From positions 1 through 44,163 of the forward strand of contig JAEZCL010000036.1 in assembly GCA_023433585.1 (NCBI GenBank): a DNA stretch of 44,163 nucleotides, written 5' to 3'. This document shows, piece by piece, positions 1-7,756 of the stretch. The notes beneath the pieces were generated by a model that saw only the letters and a program-made list of their open reading frames with translations, ran no database searches and had not been told where the DNA came from. Numbering within the stretch: the stretch's first letter is position 1; each line of letters opens with the position of its first letter. The stretch is from Pseudomonadota bacterium. GTDB taxonomy: Bacteria > Pseudomonadota > Alphaproteobacteria > Caulobacterales > Caulobacteraceae. The translations under genes and the position numbers were made by a program.

Positions 1-1004
1 TCATGATCCGGGGCGGCGGCCCAGGCGCGCAGCACCTGATCCTCGAACCTCCGGCGGCCCAGGCGATAGAGGGCGGCCCGAGCGGCGCGCGGATCCATCG
101 ACAGCGCCACGACGGGCTCGGCGGGCAAGGCCAGCGCCAGCCTGTCCTTCTGGGCGTTGGACAGGCGCAGGGCGCGGGCGGCGGCGCGCACCCGGTCCGC
201 ATCGGCGGGCAGCAGGGCCGACAGACGCATCAGGGCGTCGGGCGAGACGGCGCACATGGCCTCGAACAGGTCCAGACCCACATGATCGGGCAGGACGCGG
301 TCCAGCACCCCCGTCTCGGCCATCAGGCCCAGGGCCGCAAGCGGATCGGGCGCGGCCAGCAGCTTGAGCAGCTCGGCCGAGACCCGCTCGGCCGACAGCC
401 GCGCCATGCCGTCCTTCAGGTCCGCGCAGGCCCTCAGCCCCGCCGCGTCGGCCGGGCCGCGCCCGTACCAGGCGTGGAAGCGGAAGAACCGCAGGATGCG
501 CAGATAGTCCTCGCGGATGCGGGTCTCGGGGTCGCCCACGAACACGACGCGGCCCGCCAGGGCGTCCTCGACCCCCTGCCCCGTCGGATCGAACACCTCG
601 CCGTCCAGCGCGGCGTAGAGCGCGTTCAGCCGGAAATCCCGGCGCGCGGCGTCCTCGGCCCAGTCGGTGGTGAAGGCCACCACGGCGTTGCGGCCGTCGG
701 TGGAGACGTCCCGGCGCAGGGTGGTGATCTCGAACGGCCGCCCCTCCGCCACCGCCGTGACCGTGCCGTGCTCCAGGCCCGTGGGCGCGGCCTTGAGCCC
801 CGCCGCCTTCAGCGCCGCCATGACGGCCTGGGGCTCCAGGGTCGTGGCGATGTCCACGTCGTTCACCGGCGTTCCGATCAGGGCGTTGCGCACGGCGCCG
901 CCCACCACCCGTGCGCAGCCGGCGCCGCCGCGCGCCTCCAGGGCGGCCATGACGGCGCGTGTTTCCAGCGCCGTCAGCCAGGGCTGGTCGGCCAGGCGGG
1001 TCAC
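1..1004 (-). CDS. cca: CCA tRNA nucleotidyltransferase (partial, C-terminus beyond the left edge)
   Basis: Adds or repairs the 3'-CCA end of tRNAs, using CTP and ATP in the cytoplasm. The visible 334 residues carry the class II nucleotidyltransferase signatures: a GGAVRN nucleotide-binding motif, a DVDIATT stretch with the metal-binding DxD, RRDFRLNALY, and the EDYLRILRFFRFHAWYG arginine-rich motif that follows the head domain. The GTG start at 1004 is chosen because it overlaps the TGA of the upstream Nudix gene in a GTGA junction, implying translational coupling. It is the last visible gene of the DUF1285-Nudix-CCA cluster. The 3' end lies outside the window, so the C-terminal RNA-binding part cannot be judged. 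Poly(A) polymerase is the main alternative within this superfamily, but the short N-terminus favours a CCA enzyme. Confidence 0.9.
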   Translation of the reverse strand, partial: MTRLADQPWLTALETRAVMAALEARGGAGCARVVGGAVRNALIGTPVNDVDIATTLEPQAVMAALKAAGLKAAPTGLEHGTVTAVAEGRPFEITTLRRDVSTDGRNAVVAFTTDWAEDAARRDFRLNALYAALDGEVFDPTGQGVEDALAGRVVFVGDPETRIREDYLRILRFFRFHAWYGRGPADAAGLRACADLKDGMARLSAERVSAELLKLLAAPDPLAALGLMAETGVLDRVLPDHVGLDLFEAMCAVSPDALMRLSALLPADADRVRAAARALRLSNAQKDRLALALPAEPVVALSMDPRAARAALYRLGRRRFEDQVLRAWAAAPDH

Positions 1005-1630
1005 GCCACGTCTCGGCGGGCCGGGTCGTGCAGCCGCCCCCACAGCGCGCGCAGCATCCCGGCGGTGGCGCCCCAGATGTAGCGCTCGTCCCAGGGCATG
1101 GCCCAGAACCAGCGGCGGGCGCCGTCGGGGGCGTCGTAGAACTCACGGCGATGATTGGCGGCGTCCATCAGGAACGCCCACGGCGTCTCGAACGCATCGG
1201 CCACCTCATCCGGGTTCAGGGTCAGGTCGAAACCGGGGCGGATCCAGGCCACGACGGGCGTGACCAGGAACCCGGTCACCGTCTCATAGGCGTCGGACAG
1301 GCCCAGCGGCTGCACATGGTCGGGCGACAGTCCCACCTCTTCGACCGCCTCGCGCAGGGCGGCCTGGACCACCGTCTCGCCGGGATCGAGGCGTCCGCCC
1401 GGAAAGGCGATCTGACCCGTGTGGCTGGCCAGGGAATCCGAGCGCCGGGTCAAGAGCAGGGTCGGGCCGTCCGGCCGGTCCACCACCGGGATCAGCACGG
1501 CGGCGGGCCGCAGCGGACGATGCGCGCGCGGGACGCCGGGATTCAGATCGAAATCGGAGAAACGCGCGGCGCCGAACGCGGCGTCCAGCGGCTCCAGAGC
1601 CGAAATCAACTGTTGACGAAGGGCGCTCAC
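1001..1630 (-). CDS. Nudix hydrolase, probable CoA pyrophosphatase
   Basis: Likely cleaves CoA or acyl-CoA diphosphate bonds, as in the NudL/PCD1 branch of the Nudix family. The 209-residue protein has a perfect Nudix box: GGRLDPGETVVQAALREA followed by VEEVGL (G-x5-E-x7-REAVEEVGL). It is preceded by LLTRRS...HTGQIAFPGG, the extra motif typical of the CoA-pyrophosphatase (UPF0035) branch. The start is GTG at 1630, overlapping the stop of the DUF1285 gene (GTGA). The stop overlaps the GTG of the CCA gene in the same way, so the three genes are probably translated as a coupled chain. Substrate assignment rests on family motifs only. Confidence 0.9.
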   Translation of the reverse strand: MSALRQQLISALEPLDAAFGAARFSDFDLNPGVPRAHRPLRPAAVLIPVVDRPDGPTLLLTRRSDSLASHTGQIAFPGGRLDPGETVVQAALREAVEEVGLSPDHVQPLGLSDAYETVTGFLVTPVVAWIRPGFDLTLNPDEVADAFETPWAFLMDAANHRREFYDAPDGARRWFWAMPWDERYIWGATAGMLRALWGRLHDPARRDVA

Positions 1631-2169
1631 GCCACGGTCCCCAGAGGAAATTCCCGGCCGCCCGAATGGATGGTCATCCGTCCATCGCGGACCTCGGCCA
1701 TCTCGACCAGTTCATAGAAGACCGGCCGTTCGATGCGGGCCTCCAGATCGCCGCGCACAAGCACATAGGGCGCCGGTTCGCCGGTAGCCGGGTCGGTCTC
1801 GACCCGCAGTAGGTGTTCGGGCCCGGCGACGACGCGCTCGCCCATGTCGGTGGTGAAGACCAGGTCCTCGCCACGCCGGTCCACCCGCACGGCGCGGAAG
1901 GGAACGTCCTGAACCGTGATCTTCAGCTTCTCGACCGGTGTGACCAGATAGTAGCCGTCCGGATCCTTGCGCAGGATGGTGGCGAACAGGCGCACCAGCT
2001 GGGGCCGGCCGATGGGCGAGCCCTCATGCAGCCACACCCCGTCGGCGCGGATCACCAGGTCCATCTCGCCACAATTGTCGGGATTCCACAGGTGCACCGG
2101 CGCCGGAGCGCGTCCGGCTTCGCCATGCCCGGCGACCGACTGGATGAGGCTGAGCGTGTCCGTGGTCAT
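1627..2169 (-). CDS. DUF1285 domain-containing protein
   Basis: A 180-residue cytoplasmic protein of unknown function that matches the DUF1285 pattern over nearly its whole length. Seen features are WNPDNCGEMDLVI near the start, GVWLHEGSPIGRPQLVRLFA, ILRKDPDGYYLVTPVEKLKI and PYVLVRGDLEARI. The ATG at 2169 is chosen because the family begins close to this point and the upstream in-frame extension to 2262 reads as arginine- and proline-rich non-coding sequence. Its stop overlaps the GTG of the Nudix gene. The constant association of this family with a CoA pyrophosphatase and the CCA enzyme in alphaproteobacteria suggests a shared but undefined role. Confidence 0.85.
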   Translation of the reverse strand: MTTDTLSLIQSVAGHGEAGRAPAPVHLWNPDNCGEMDLVIRADGVWLHEGSPIGRPQLVRLFATILRKDPDGYYLVTPVEKLKITVQDVPFRAVRVDRRGEDLVFTTDMGERVVAGPEHLLRVETDPATGEPAPYVLVRGDLEARIERPVFYELVEMAEVRDGRMTIHSGGREFPLGTVA

Positions 2170-2207
2170 CCCCGGATGGTAGGCGCCCCGGCGCGCCCCG
2201 CAAGGGG

Positions 2208-2699
2208 TCAGGCGGCGCGAACCGGCCCCGACGGCGCTTCGGCCCCGTCCAGGCCCAGCCACAGCAGCCGCGCCGCATCGACCGGCCCCGGCAGCGCCGC
2301 ATCGTCGATGCGCCGGAATCCGAAGCGCTCGAAATAGGGCGGGTCGCCCACCAGCAGCACGCCCGCCTCGCCCGCCTGACGCGCCCAGCCGACGCAGGCG
2401 GCCACCAGGTCAGCGCCGACGCCGACGTTGCGCTCGACCCGGTCGACCGCGATGGGGCCGAGGAACAGGGCGGGCGTCTCGCCGATCCGGATGCGCCACA
2501 GCCGCACCGAGCCGATCACCCGGCCGTCATGACGCGCGGTGAAACCCACGACCGGATCACGGCCTTCGCGCAGCCGCTCGGCGGTCTTGGCCAGGCGGCC
2601 GGGGCCAAAGGCGGCCTCGACCACGCGTGCGACGGCGGCGGCGTCGAACACGGTTTCGGGCTGGATGGCCACGGTCAGGGGCGAGGCGGCGACGGTCAT
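2208..2699 (-). CDS. GNAT-family N-acetyltransferase (YhbS-like)
   Basis: A 163-residue GNAT-fold protein. The acetyl-CoA-binding core is seen as LFLGPIAVDRVERNVGVGADLV, a variant of the usual V-x-x-x-x-R-G-x-G-x-A loop, followed by GVLLVGDPPYFERFGFR, which is typical of the YhbS/COG3153 subgroup. The acceptor substrate cannot be deduced. It lies between the enoyl-CoA hydratase gene and the DUF1285 gene, on the same strand with short gaps, and may be co-transcribed with them. The arginine of the acyl-CoA loop appears replaced by asparagine-valine around RNVGVG, a mild departure from the consensus. Confidence 0.8.
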   Translation of the reverse strand: MTVAASPLTVAIQPETVFDAAAVARVVEAAFGPGRLAKTAERLREGRDPVVGFTARHDGRVIGSVRLWRIRIGETPALFLGPIAVDRVERNVGVGADLVAACVGWARQAGEAGVLLVGDPPYFERFGFRRIDDAALPGPVDAARLLWLGLDGAEAPSGPVRAA

Positions 2700-2760
2700 G
2701 GCGGCGTCCGAAAACAGGGACCGCGCATCTGCGGCCGGCGCCCGCGCCCGTCAAGCGGAA

Positions 2761-3534
2761 TCAGCCGATCTTCGAGAAGTCCGGCGCACGTTTCTGGGTG
2801 AAGGCCATGAAGGCCTCCATGGCCTCGGGGCTCTTCATCTGGGCGCCGAAGGCCTCGGCCTCGCGCTGCATCAGGCGCCACAGCGCCTCGGCGTCGCGCA
2901 TCAGACGCTTGGTGGAACGGATGGAGTTGGGCGCCCGCGCGGCCAGCAGGGCGGCGATGCGCGCGGCCTCGTCGTCCACCTGACCGGCCGCCACGGCGCG
3001 GTTGGCCAGGCCCCAGTCCACCGCCCGGCGCCCCGTGATCGGCTCGCCCAGGGCGAACAGCTCGAACGCCCGCTGGTGGCCGATGACGGCGGGCAGCAGC
3101 ATCGTCGAAGCCGCCTCGGGCGCCAGGGCCAGATTGATGAACGGCGCGGACAACAAGGCGTCCTCGGCCACGACCACCATGTCGCAGTGGAGCAGCAGGG
3201 TCAGGCCGATGCCCACCGCCCGGCCCCTCACCGCCGCCACCGCCGGCCGATCAAGGTCGGCCAGGGCCTTCAGGAAGCGGAACACCGACATGTCCAGCGG
3301 CTCGCCCGTCTGAGAGCCGATGGCGATGAAATCGGCGATGTCGTTGCCGGCGCAGAAACTGTCGCCCTCGGCCCGAAACAGGATCGCGCGCACATCCGCA
3401 TCGGTGCGGGCGCGCTCGGTCGCCTCCGACAGGGCCGCATACATGGCCTGGGTGATGGCGTTCTTCTTCTCCGGCCGGGCCAGGGTGACGCTCAGCACGC
3501 CCTGATCCAGCGTCACATGGACGTGTTCGCTCAT
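2761..3534 (-). CDS. Enoyl-CoA hydratase/isomerase family protein
   Basis: A 257-residue crotonase-fold protein acting on acyl-CoA thioesters, as hydratase or isomerase. The two oxyanion-hole segments are visible: DSFCAGNDIADF and AVRGRAVGIGLTLLLHCD. LALAPEAASTMLLPAVIG carries a single glutamate at the usual catalytic position, as in isomerase-type members. The ATG at 3534 overlaps the TGA of the upstream metallo-hydrolase gene (ATGA), so an earlier in-frame start at 3564 is unlikely and the two genes are probably translationally coupled. The exact substrate (fatty acid, phenylacetate-type or other) cannot be read from the sequence. Confidence 0.88.
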   Translation of the reverse strand: MSEHVHVTLDQGVLSVTLARPEKKNAITQAMYAALSEATERARTDADVRAILFRAEGDSFCAGNDIADFIAIGSQTGEPLDMSVFRFLKALADLDRPAVAAVRGRAVGIGLTLLLHCDMVVVAEDALLSAPFINLALAPEAASTMLLPAVIGHQRAFELFALGEPITGRRAVDWGLANRAVAAGQVDDEAARIAALLAARAPNSIRSTKRLMRDAEALWRLMQREAEAFGAQMKSPEAMEAFMAFTQKRAPDFSKIG

Positions 3535-4628
3535 TGGGACTCTCCAGTTTCGACCCGACGCCACCAGTCCACGCCGTCTCCGTCACGGAGGCGGGCGATG
3601 CGGCCCTGGGCTTCAAGATGATTGAGGTGGGCGACCGCCTCGCCGGTGGCCATGCCCAGCACGCCCTCGTCCACCGAGCGCCCGAACAGCGAGGGGAACA
3701 CGTCCACCGCCCGCTTCGGCTCGGCCAGGGTGCGCTCCAGCCGCCGCAGCGCCACGTCGTGGCCGCGCAACAGGGCGTTCAACCGTTCGTGCGCCCCCCG
3801 GAACGGCTCGCCGTGCGACGGCAACACCAGGGCGCCCGACGGAATCCGCCCCTTCAGGGCCTCCAGCGACTCCAGCCAGTCCTTCAGCGGGTCAGCCCCC
3901 GGTTCGGTCGGCCACACCGAGATGTTGGACGAGATGCGCGGCAGAAGCTGGTCGCCCGCAATGAACAGGTCGTCGGATTCACGCAGCAGACACACATGCT
4001 CCGGCGAATGGCCCGATCCGACGATCACGCGCCAGACGTCGTCACCGATGACGATACGGTCGTCCTCGTTCAGCCGCGTGAACGCCGCCGGCATCGGCCG
4101 CACGGCCTTGCCGAACAGGCCATACCGTTCGCGATAGCCGTCCAGTTGTTCGTCCGACCAGCCCGCCGCGCGATAGAAGGCCACGCCCGGCTCGGGCGCC
4201 GGGCCGACATCGGCCAGCAGCATGCGCGCGGTCACATACTCCAGCCGCGACATCAGCAGCGGCGCCTGGAACCGCTCGCACAGCCAGCCCGCCAGTCCGA
4301 GGTGGTCCGGGTGCATGTGGGTGCAGATCAGCCGCGTCACCGGCCGCCCCTGAAGCGGTCCGGCCAGAGCCGCCTCCCACGCCTCGATCGTGTCCGGCAA
4401 CCCCAGCCCGGTGTCGACCACGGTCCAGCCGTCGCCGTCCCGAATCGCCCAGACATTGATGTGGTTCAGCGCCAGCGGCAGGGTGAACCGCAGCCACAAA
4501 ACACCCGGCGCGGCCTCGACCGCCTGACCGGGCGCGGGTGTCGCCAGAGGCGCATAGGCGAGGCCGACCGGCGTCGCTCGGCGCGTTCCTGCCGCGATGG
4601 GATCGCCTTCCGGCAAGCACGTCTCCAT
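3531..4628 (-). CDS. MBL-fold metallo-hydrolase
   Basis: A 365-residue metallo-beta-lactamase-fold enzyme. The zinc motif THMHPDHLG begins near residue 103, preceded by the core strand WTVVDTGLGLP. Later metal ligands fit GSGHSPEHVCL, FIAGDQLLP and LPSHGEPF. The C-terminal 80 residues resemble the winged-helix extension of RNase-Z/LACTB2-like members (EAVAHLNHLEAQGRIARL). The start at 4628 is preferred because the in-frame extension to 4730 is cysteine- and arginine-rich and unlike the family. Overlap with the enoyl-CoA hydratase gene suggests a thioester or other acyl substrate, but this is inference. It is divergent from the cysteine-repeat gene at 4781. Confidence 0.85.
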   Translation of the reverse strand: METCLPEGDPIAAGTRRATPVGLAYAPLATPAPGQAVEAAPGVLWLRFTLPLALNHINVWAIRDGDGWTVVDTGLGLPDTIEAWEAALAGPLQGRPVTRLICTHMHPDHLGLAGWLCERFQAPLLMSRLEYVTARMLLADVGPAPEPGVAFYRAAGWSDEQLDGYRERYGLFGKAVRPMPAAFTRLNEDDRIVIGDDVWRVIVGSGHSPEHVCLLRESDDLFIAGDQLLPRISSNISVWPTEPGADPLKDWLESLEALKGRIPSGALVLPSHGEPFRGAHERLNALLRGHDVALRRLERTLAEPKRAVDVFPSLFGRSVDEGVLGMATGEAVAHLNHLEAQGRIARLRDGDGVDWWRRVETGESQ

Positions 4629-4780
4629 TGAAAACCCATTCGCACTCTGCCCGCCCGTTCCGCGCGCGTCAAAGGCCATCTGAGCGCCACAAGCGGAACA
4701 CATCACGCTCTTAGGACTTGACCCCTGCATCCGCGCGCGCGAAGCGTCCGCAACCCTGTCACAAGGTTAGGAAGAGCCCC

Positions 4781-6187
4781 TTGAAGCTGCGTCATTCCCT
4801 GCTCGCCCGTTCAGCCGTGGTGCTGACCATCGTCGGTTTCGCGCCCCTGCCGGCCGCCGCCTCGGCCCCGCAGACGGCGCCCGCCGTGTCCGCCGCGGCC
4901 GTGACCGCCGCCGCCCTTCAGTCGCGCACGCGCCAGCCCAGCGGACAGGCGTCCGAGACCCGCACCGGTCCGGAAGTGCTGACCGAGGCCCAGGCCGCGC
5001 TGACCGCCACCAACACCTCCTGCCAGCTCACCAACGCGATCAGCCCCGGCCGGTCGGGCTCCGCCAACATCTTCGAGGTCGCCTGTGCAAGCGGCCTGGG
5101 CTTCATCCTGACCGACGGCGACCAGCCGACCTCGCGCAACTGCATCATCGTGGCGCAACAGGCCGAGGAAGCGCGCCAGGAAGACCCCAACGCCGCAGCG
5201 CAGGTCACCTGCAGCCTGCCGGAGAACGCCGACACCGACCAGGTCATGACCGGCTATATCCAGTCCGCCTCGATCACCTGTCAGGTGGACGCGACCCGCT
5301 GGGTCGGCCGCACCCAGGCCGGCGAGGACCGTTATGAGGTCGGATGCGCCAACGCCGACGGCTACTGGCTGCGTGTGGACAACGCCGGCCTGTATGAAGG
5401 CCGCCTGGAATGCATCGAGGTGATGGCGGCGGGCGGCGAATGCCGCTTCACCACCCGCGACGAGCAGATGGCCGGCTATCAGACGCAGTTCGCGTCGGTC
5501 GCCCCCCAGGCCTGTTCGCCTGACGACGCCCGCTTCGTCGGCGCCAACGAACAATATCGCTTCTATGAGGTGAAGTGCGCCGAAGGGTTCGGCTTCATCG
5601 CCCAGACCGATCCGGTCGGCGCCCCGCTCGACGCACGGGACTGTGGACGGCCCCAGATCGTGCCGGGCGGCTGCACCCTGACCGACACCTCGGCGGCCCA
5701 GGCCGCCCAGGCTGAGCAACGCGCCGTGCTACTGGCCCAGATCGGCCAGACCTGCACCATCAACCAGGAACGCATCGTCGCGGTCGAGAGCCCGCCGGAC
5801 GGCTCGCCGGGCCGCGAGATCTATGAACTCGACTGCGCCGAACAGCCCATGGGCCTGATGGGCTTCTTCCCCGCCGCGGGCGGTTCCGGCCAGACCGAGG
5901 CCTTTGACTGCTTCACCATGGACTCACGCGGCCTGCAATGCGAGTTCACCCCGCGCTCGGCGATCAGCGAGGCCCTGACCCGCATGGTCACGGCCAGCCA
6001 GCGCAACTGCAATGTGGTCGACTATCGCGTGGTCGCCCGCATGGCCAACCTGGAAGGCGACATCGCCGAGGTGAAGTGCGACGACGGCCGCGGCTGGTTC
6101 GGCGAATTCCCCGACAACCGCCAGGCCGCAGGTCAACTGCTGCCCTGCGCCGCCGCCGCCCGCCAGGGCGACGAGTGCGTCCTGTAA
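4781..6187 (+). CDS. Secreted protein with five tandem four-cysteine modules
   Basis: I do not recognise a named family. The precursor is 468 residues if it starts at the TTG at 4781, which has a purine-rich AGGAAGAG upstream and opens directly into a signal peptide (MKLRHSLLARSAVVLTIVGF then PAAASA). A TTG at 4718 gives a longer frame without a clean leader. After a low-complexity Ala/Thr-rich stretch there are five modules of about 70-85 residues, starting at Cys81. Each module has exactly four cysteines: C1, then 20-27 residues to C2 in FEVAC, YEVGC, YEVKC, YELDC or AEVKC, then C3 and C4. That makes 20 cysteines in total, with none outside the modules. Helix-like linkers join the modules. 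The even count suggests two disulfides per module in a periplasmic or exported protein. A strong terminator follows. Confidence 0.8.
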   Translation: MKLRHSLLARSAVVLTIVGFAPLPAAASAPQTAPAVSAAAVTAAALQSRTRQPSGQASETRTGPEVLTEAQAALTATNTSCQLTNAISPGRSGSANIFEVACASGLGFILTDGDQPTSRNCIIVAQQAEEARQEDPNAAAQVTCSLPENADTDQVMTGYIQSASITCQVDATRWVGRTQAGEDRYEVGCANADGYWLRVDNAGLYEGRLECIEVMAAGGECRFTTRDEQMAGYQTQFASVAPQACSPDDARFVGANEQYRFYEVKCAEGFGFIAQTDPVGAPLDARDCGRPQIVPGGCTLTDTSAAQAAQAEQRAVLLAQIGQTCTINQERIVAVESPPDGSPGREIYELDCAEQPMGLMGFFPAAGGSGQTEAFDCFTMDSRGLQCEFTPRSAISEALTRMVTASQRNCNVVDYRVVARMANLEGDIAEVKCDDGRGWFGEFPDNRQAAGQLLPCAAAARQGDECVL

Positions 6188-6210
6188 GGCCTCTTGAGTC
6201 CAGAGGAAAA

Positions 6211-6240
6211 GCCCGTCGCTTCGCGGCGGGCTTTTTCTTT
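6211..6240 (+). terminator. Rho-independent terminator after the cysteine-module gene
   Basis: A nine-pair stem, GCCCGTCGC with GCGGCGGGC (one G-U pair), closes a three-base loop and is followed by CTTTTTCTTT. It lies 23 bases after the stop codon of the cysteine-module gene. Confidence 0.85.
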
Positions 6241-6332
6241 GGCGGCTCCGTCTGATCCGAGAAGACCGGAGGATTCGACCTGAAGCCAAAATGGTCTAGC
6301 GTGGCGATCTCGTTCGCCGTCCCCTGAGTCTC

Positions 6333-7136
6333 ATGCGCATCGCCACCTGGAACGTGAACTCCGTCAACGCCCGTCTGCCCACCGTGCTGGACTGGTTCGA
6401 GCAGGCGCGGCCCGACGTCGCCTGTCTGCAGGAGATCAAGTGCGTGGACGATAAATTCCCGCGCGAGGCCTTCGAAAGCCTGGGCTACAACGTCGAGACC
6501 CACGGGCAGAAGAGCTACAACGGCGTGGCGCTGCTCTCGAAATTCCCGCTGTCCGACGTGCGGCGCGGCCTGCCCGGCGACGAGAGTGACGAACAGGCCC
6601 GCTACATCGAGGCGCTGGTCGAGGCGCCGGCGCCGGTGCGGGTGGCGTCCATCTATCTGCCCAACGGCAACCCCATCGGAACCGAGAAGTTCGCCTACAA
6701 GCTGGCCTGGTTCGAGCGCCTGCAGGCCCATGCGGCGGCGCTGCTGATGCAGGAAGAGGCGTTCGCCCTGTGCGGCGACTACAACGTCATCCCCGAGGCC
6801 GTTGACGCGAAAAATCCCGAGGCGTGGCTGGGCGACGCCCTGTTCCAGAGCGAGAGCCGCGAGGCGTTCCGCGCCCTGAAATGGCTGGGCCTGGCCGATG
6901 CCCACGAGATCGGCGGCGAACCGGAGGGAACCTACACCTTCTGGGACTATCAGGCCGGCGCCTGGCGGCGGAATCACGGCATCCGCATCGACTTCGCCAT
7001 GCTGTCTCCCATGGCGGCGGACCGGTTTCAGGGGATCGAGACCCACCGGAACGCCCGGGAGATGGACAAGCCCAGCGACCATGTGCCGGTGGTCGTCGAT
7101 CTGGATCCGGAGCCGCCGGCGTGGTCGAAACGCTGA
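6333..7136 (+). CDS. xthA: Exodeoxyribonuclease III
   Basis: A 267-residue AP endonuclease/3'-5' exonuclease of base excision repair. It starts MRIATWNVNSVNARL, with the catalytic glutamate in CLQEIKC. It also has YNGVALLSK, the SIYLPNGN motif, the metal and active-site segment CGDYNVIP, and the terminal PSDHVPVV with the catalytic Asp-His pair. RNHGIRIDFAMLS contains the usual RIDF. Length and motifs fit XthA/ExoA fully. The ATG at 6333 is the only sensible start. The next gene starts inside its 3' end, so the two are probably co-transcribed. Confidence 0.95.
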   Translation: MRIATWNVNSVNARLPTVLDWFEQARPDVACLQEIKCVDDKFPREAFESLGYNVETHGQKSYNGVALLSKFPLSDVRRGLPGDESDEQARYIEALVEAPAPVRVASIYLPNGNPIGTEKFAYKLAWFERLQAHAAALLMQEEAFALCGDYNVIPEAVDAKNPEAWLGDALFQSESREAFRALKWLGLADAHEIGGEPEGTYTFWDYQAGAWRRNHGIRIDFAMLSPMAADRFQGIETHRNAREMDKPSDHVPVVVDLDPEPPAWSKR

Positions 7137-7633
7137 GGATCATCCTGCTGGTGGCGCTGGCGGCCGCCGCCCTGACCACGACCGGGCTCACCCTGGCCTG
7201 GTGGATGGAGCCCGGGCGCCGGCTGCGCCGCGCCATGGACCGCGCCCTGAGCCGGACACCGGATGTGGAGGCCATCGCGCCTTCCGAGGGCCGGGCCTGC
7301 GGCCTGGACTTCGAGACCGAACAGGCGGTGGTGCTGTGGGACCGGGGGGCGAACGGCCTGGTGTACGAGTTCGCCGAGATCGACGGCGCGGAAATGATCG
7401 TGGACGGGCATGTGCTGGCGCGTGTGCGGCGCGGCGAGCCCCGCCGCGACCTGGACGTCATGGCGCCCGATGCGAACCAGGTGGTGCTGCGCCTCATGTT
7501 CGCCGACGCCCGGCATCCCGAGTTCGAGCTGGACCTGTGGAACAGCGTCGCCCCCACCGCGGTCGGTTCGCCGGACGAGGGCCTGCGCCTGGGACGAAAG
7601 TGGCTGTCGCACCTGGAGCCGCTGCTGAAATAG
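7121..7633 (+). CDS. Conserved hypothetical protein with an N-terminal membrane anchor
   Basis: A 170-residue protein of unknown function. The GTG at 7121 overlaps the end of the exonuclease III gene by 16 bases and opens directly into one hydrophobic segment (residues about 5-26, IILLVALAAAALTTTGLTLA), after which a soluble domain follows. The soluble part has CGLDFETEQAVVLWDRG, EIDGAEMIVDGHVLARV and VVLRLMFADARHPEFELDLW, which look like alternating beta strands on the cytoplasmic or periplasmic face. No catalytic motif is visible. The frame lacks an ATG near its beginning, so the start is chosen on the membrane segment and the overlap. Confidence 0.65.
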   Translation: MVETLRIILLVALAAAALTTTGLTLAWWMEPGRRLRRAMDRALSRTPDVEAIAPSEGRACGLDFETEQAVVLWDRGANGLVYEFAEIDGAEMIVDGHVLARVRRGEPRRDLDVMAPDANQVVLRLMFADARHPEFELDLWNSVAPTAVGSPDEGLRLGRKWLSHLEPLLK

Positions 7634-7680
7634 GCGGCGCGCACCCTTCCGGCGGCCATGCCGAAGCGCTAAGTTCAATC

Positions 7681-7723
7681 CCGTCATCCTCATGGGCTCT
7701 CCGGACCGGCCCGGGAATGACGG
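7681..7723. repeat. Short intergenic palindromic repeat (family D)
   Basis: The ends CCGTCATCC and GGGAATGACGG are near-complementary and flank a short GC-rich core (CTCTCCGGACCGGCCC). The same CGTCA...TGACG-ended type is seen, longer, at 22926-23046. This is the common alphaproteobacterial class of small intergenic palindromes, here in the gap before the RNase H-fold-like gene. Confidence 0.5.
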
Positions 7724-7756
7724 TTTCCGTTTTGATTTCTTCCGCGAGCGCCCGCC

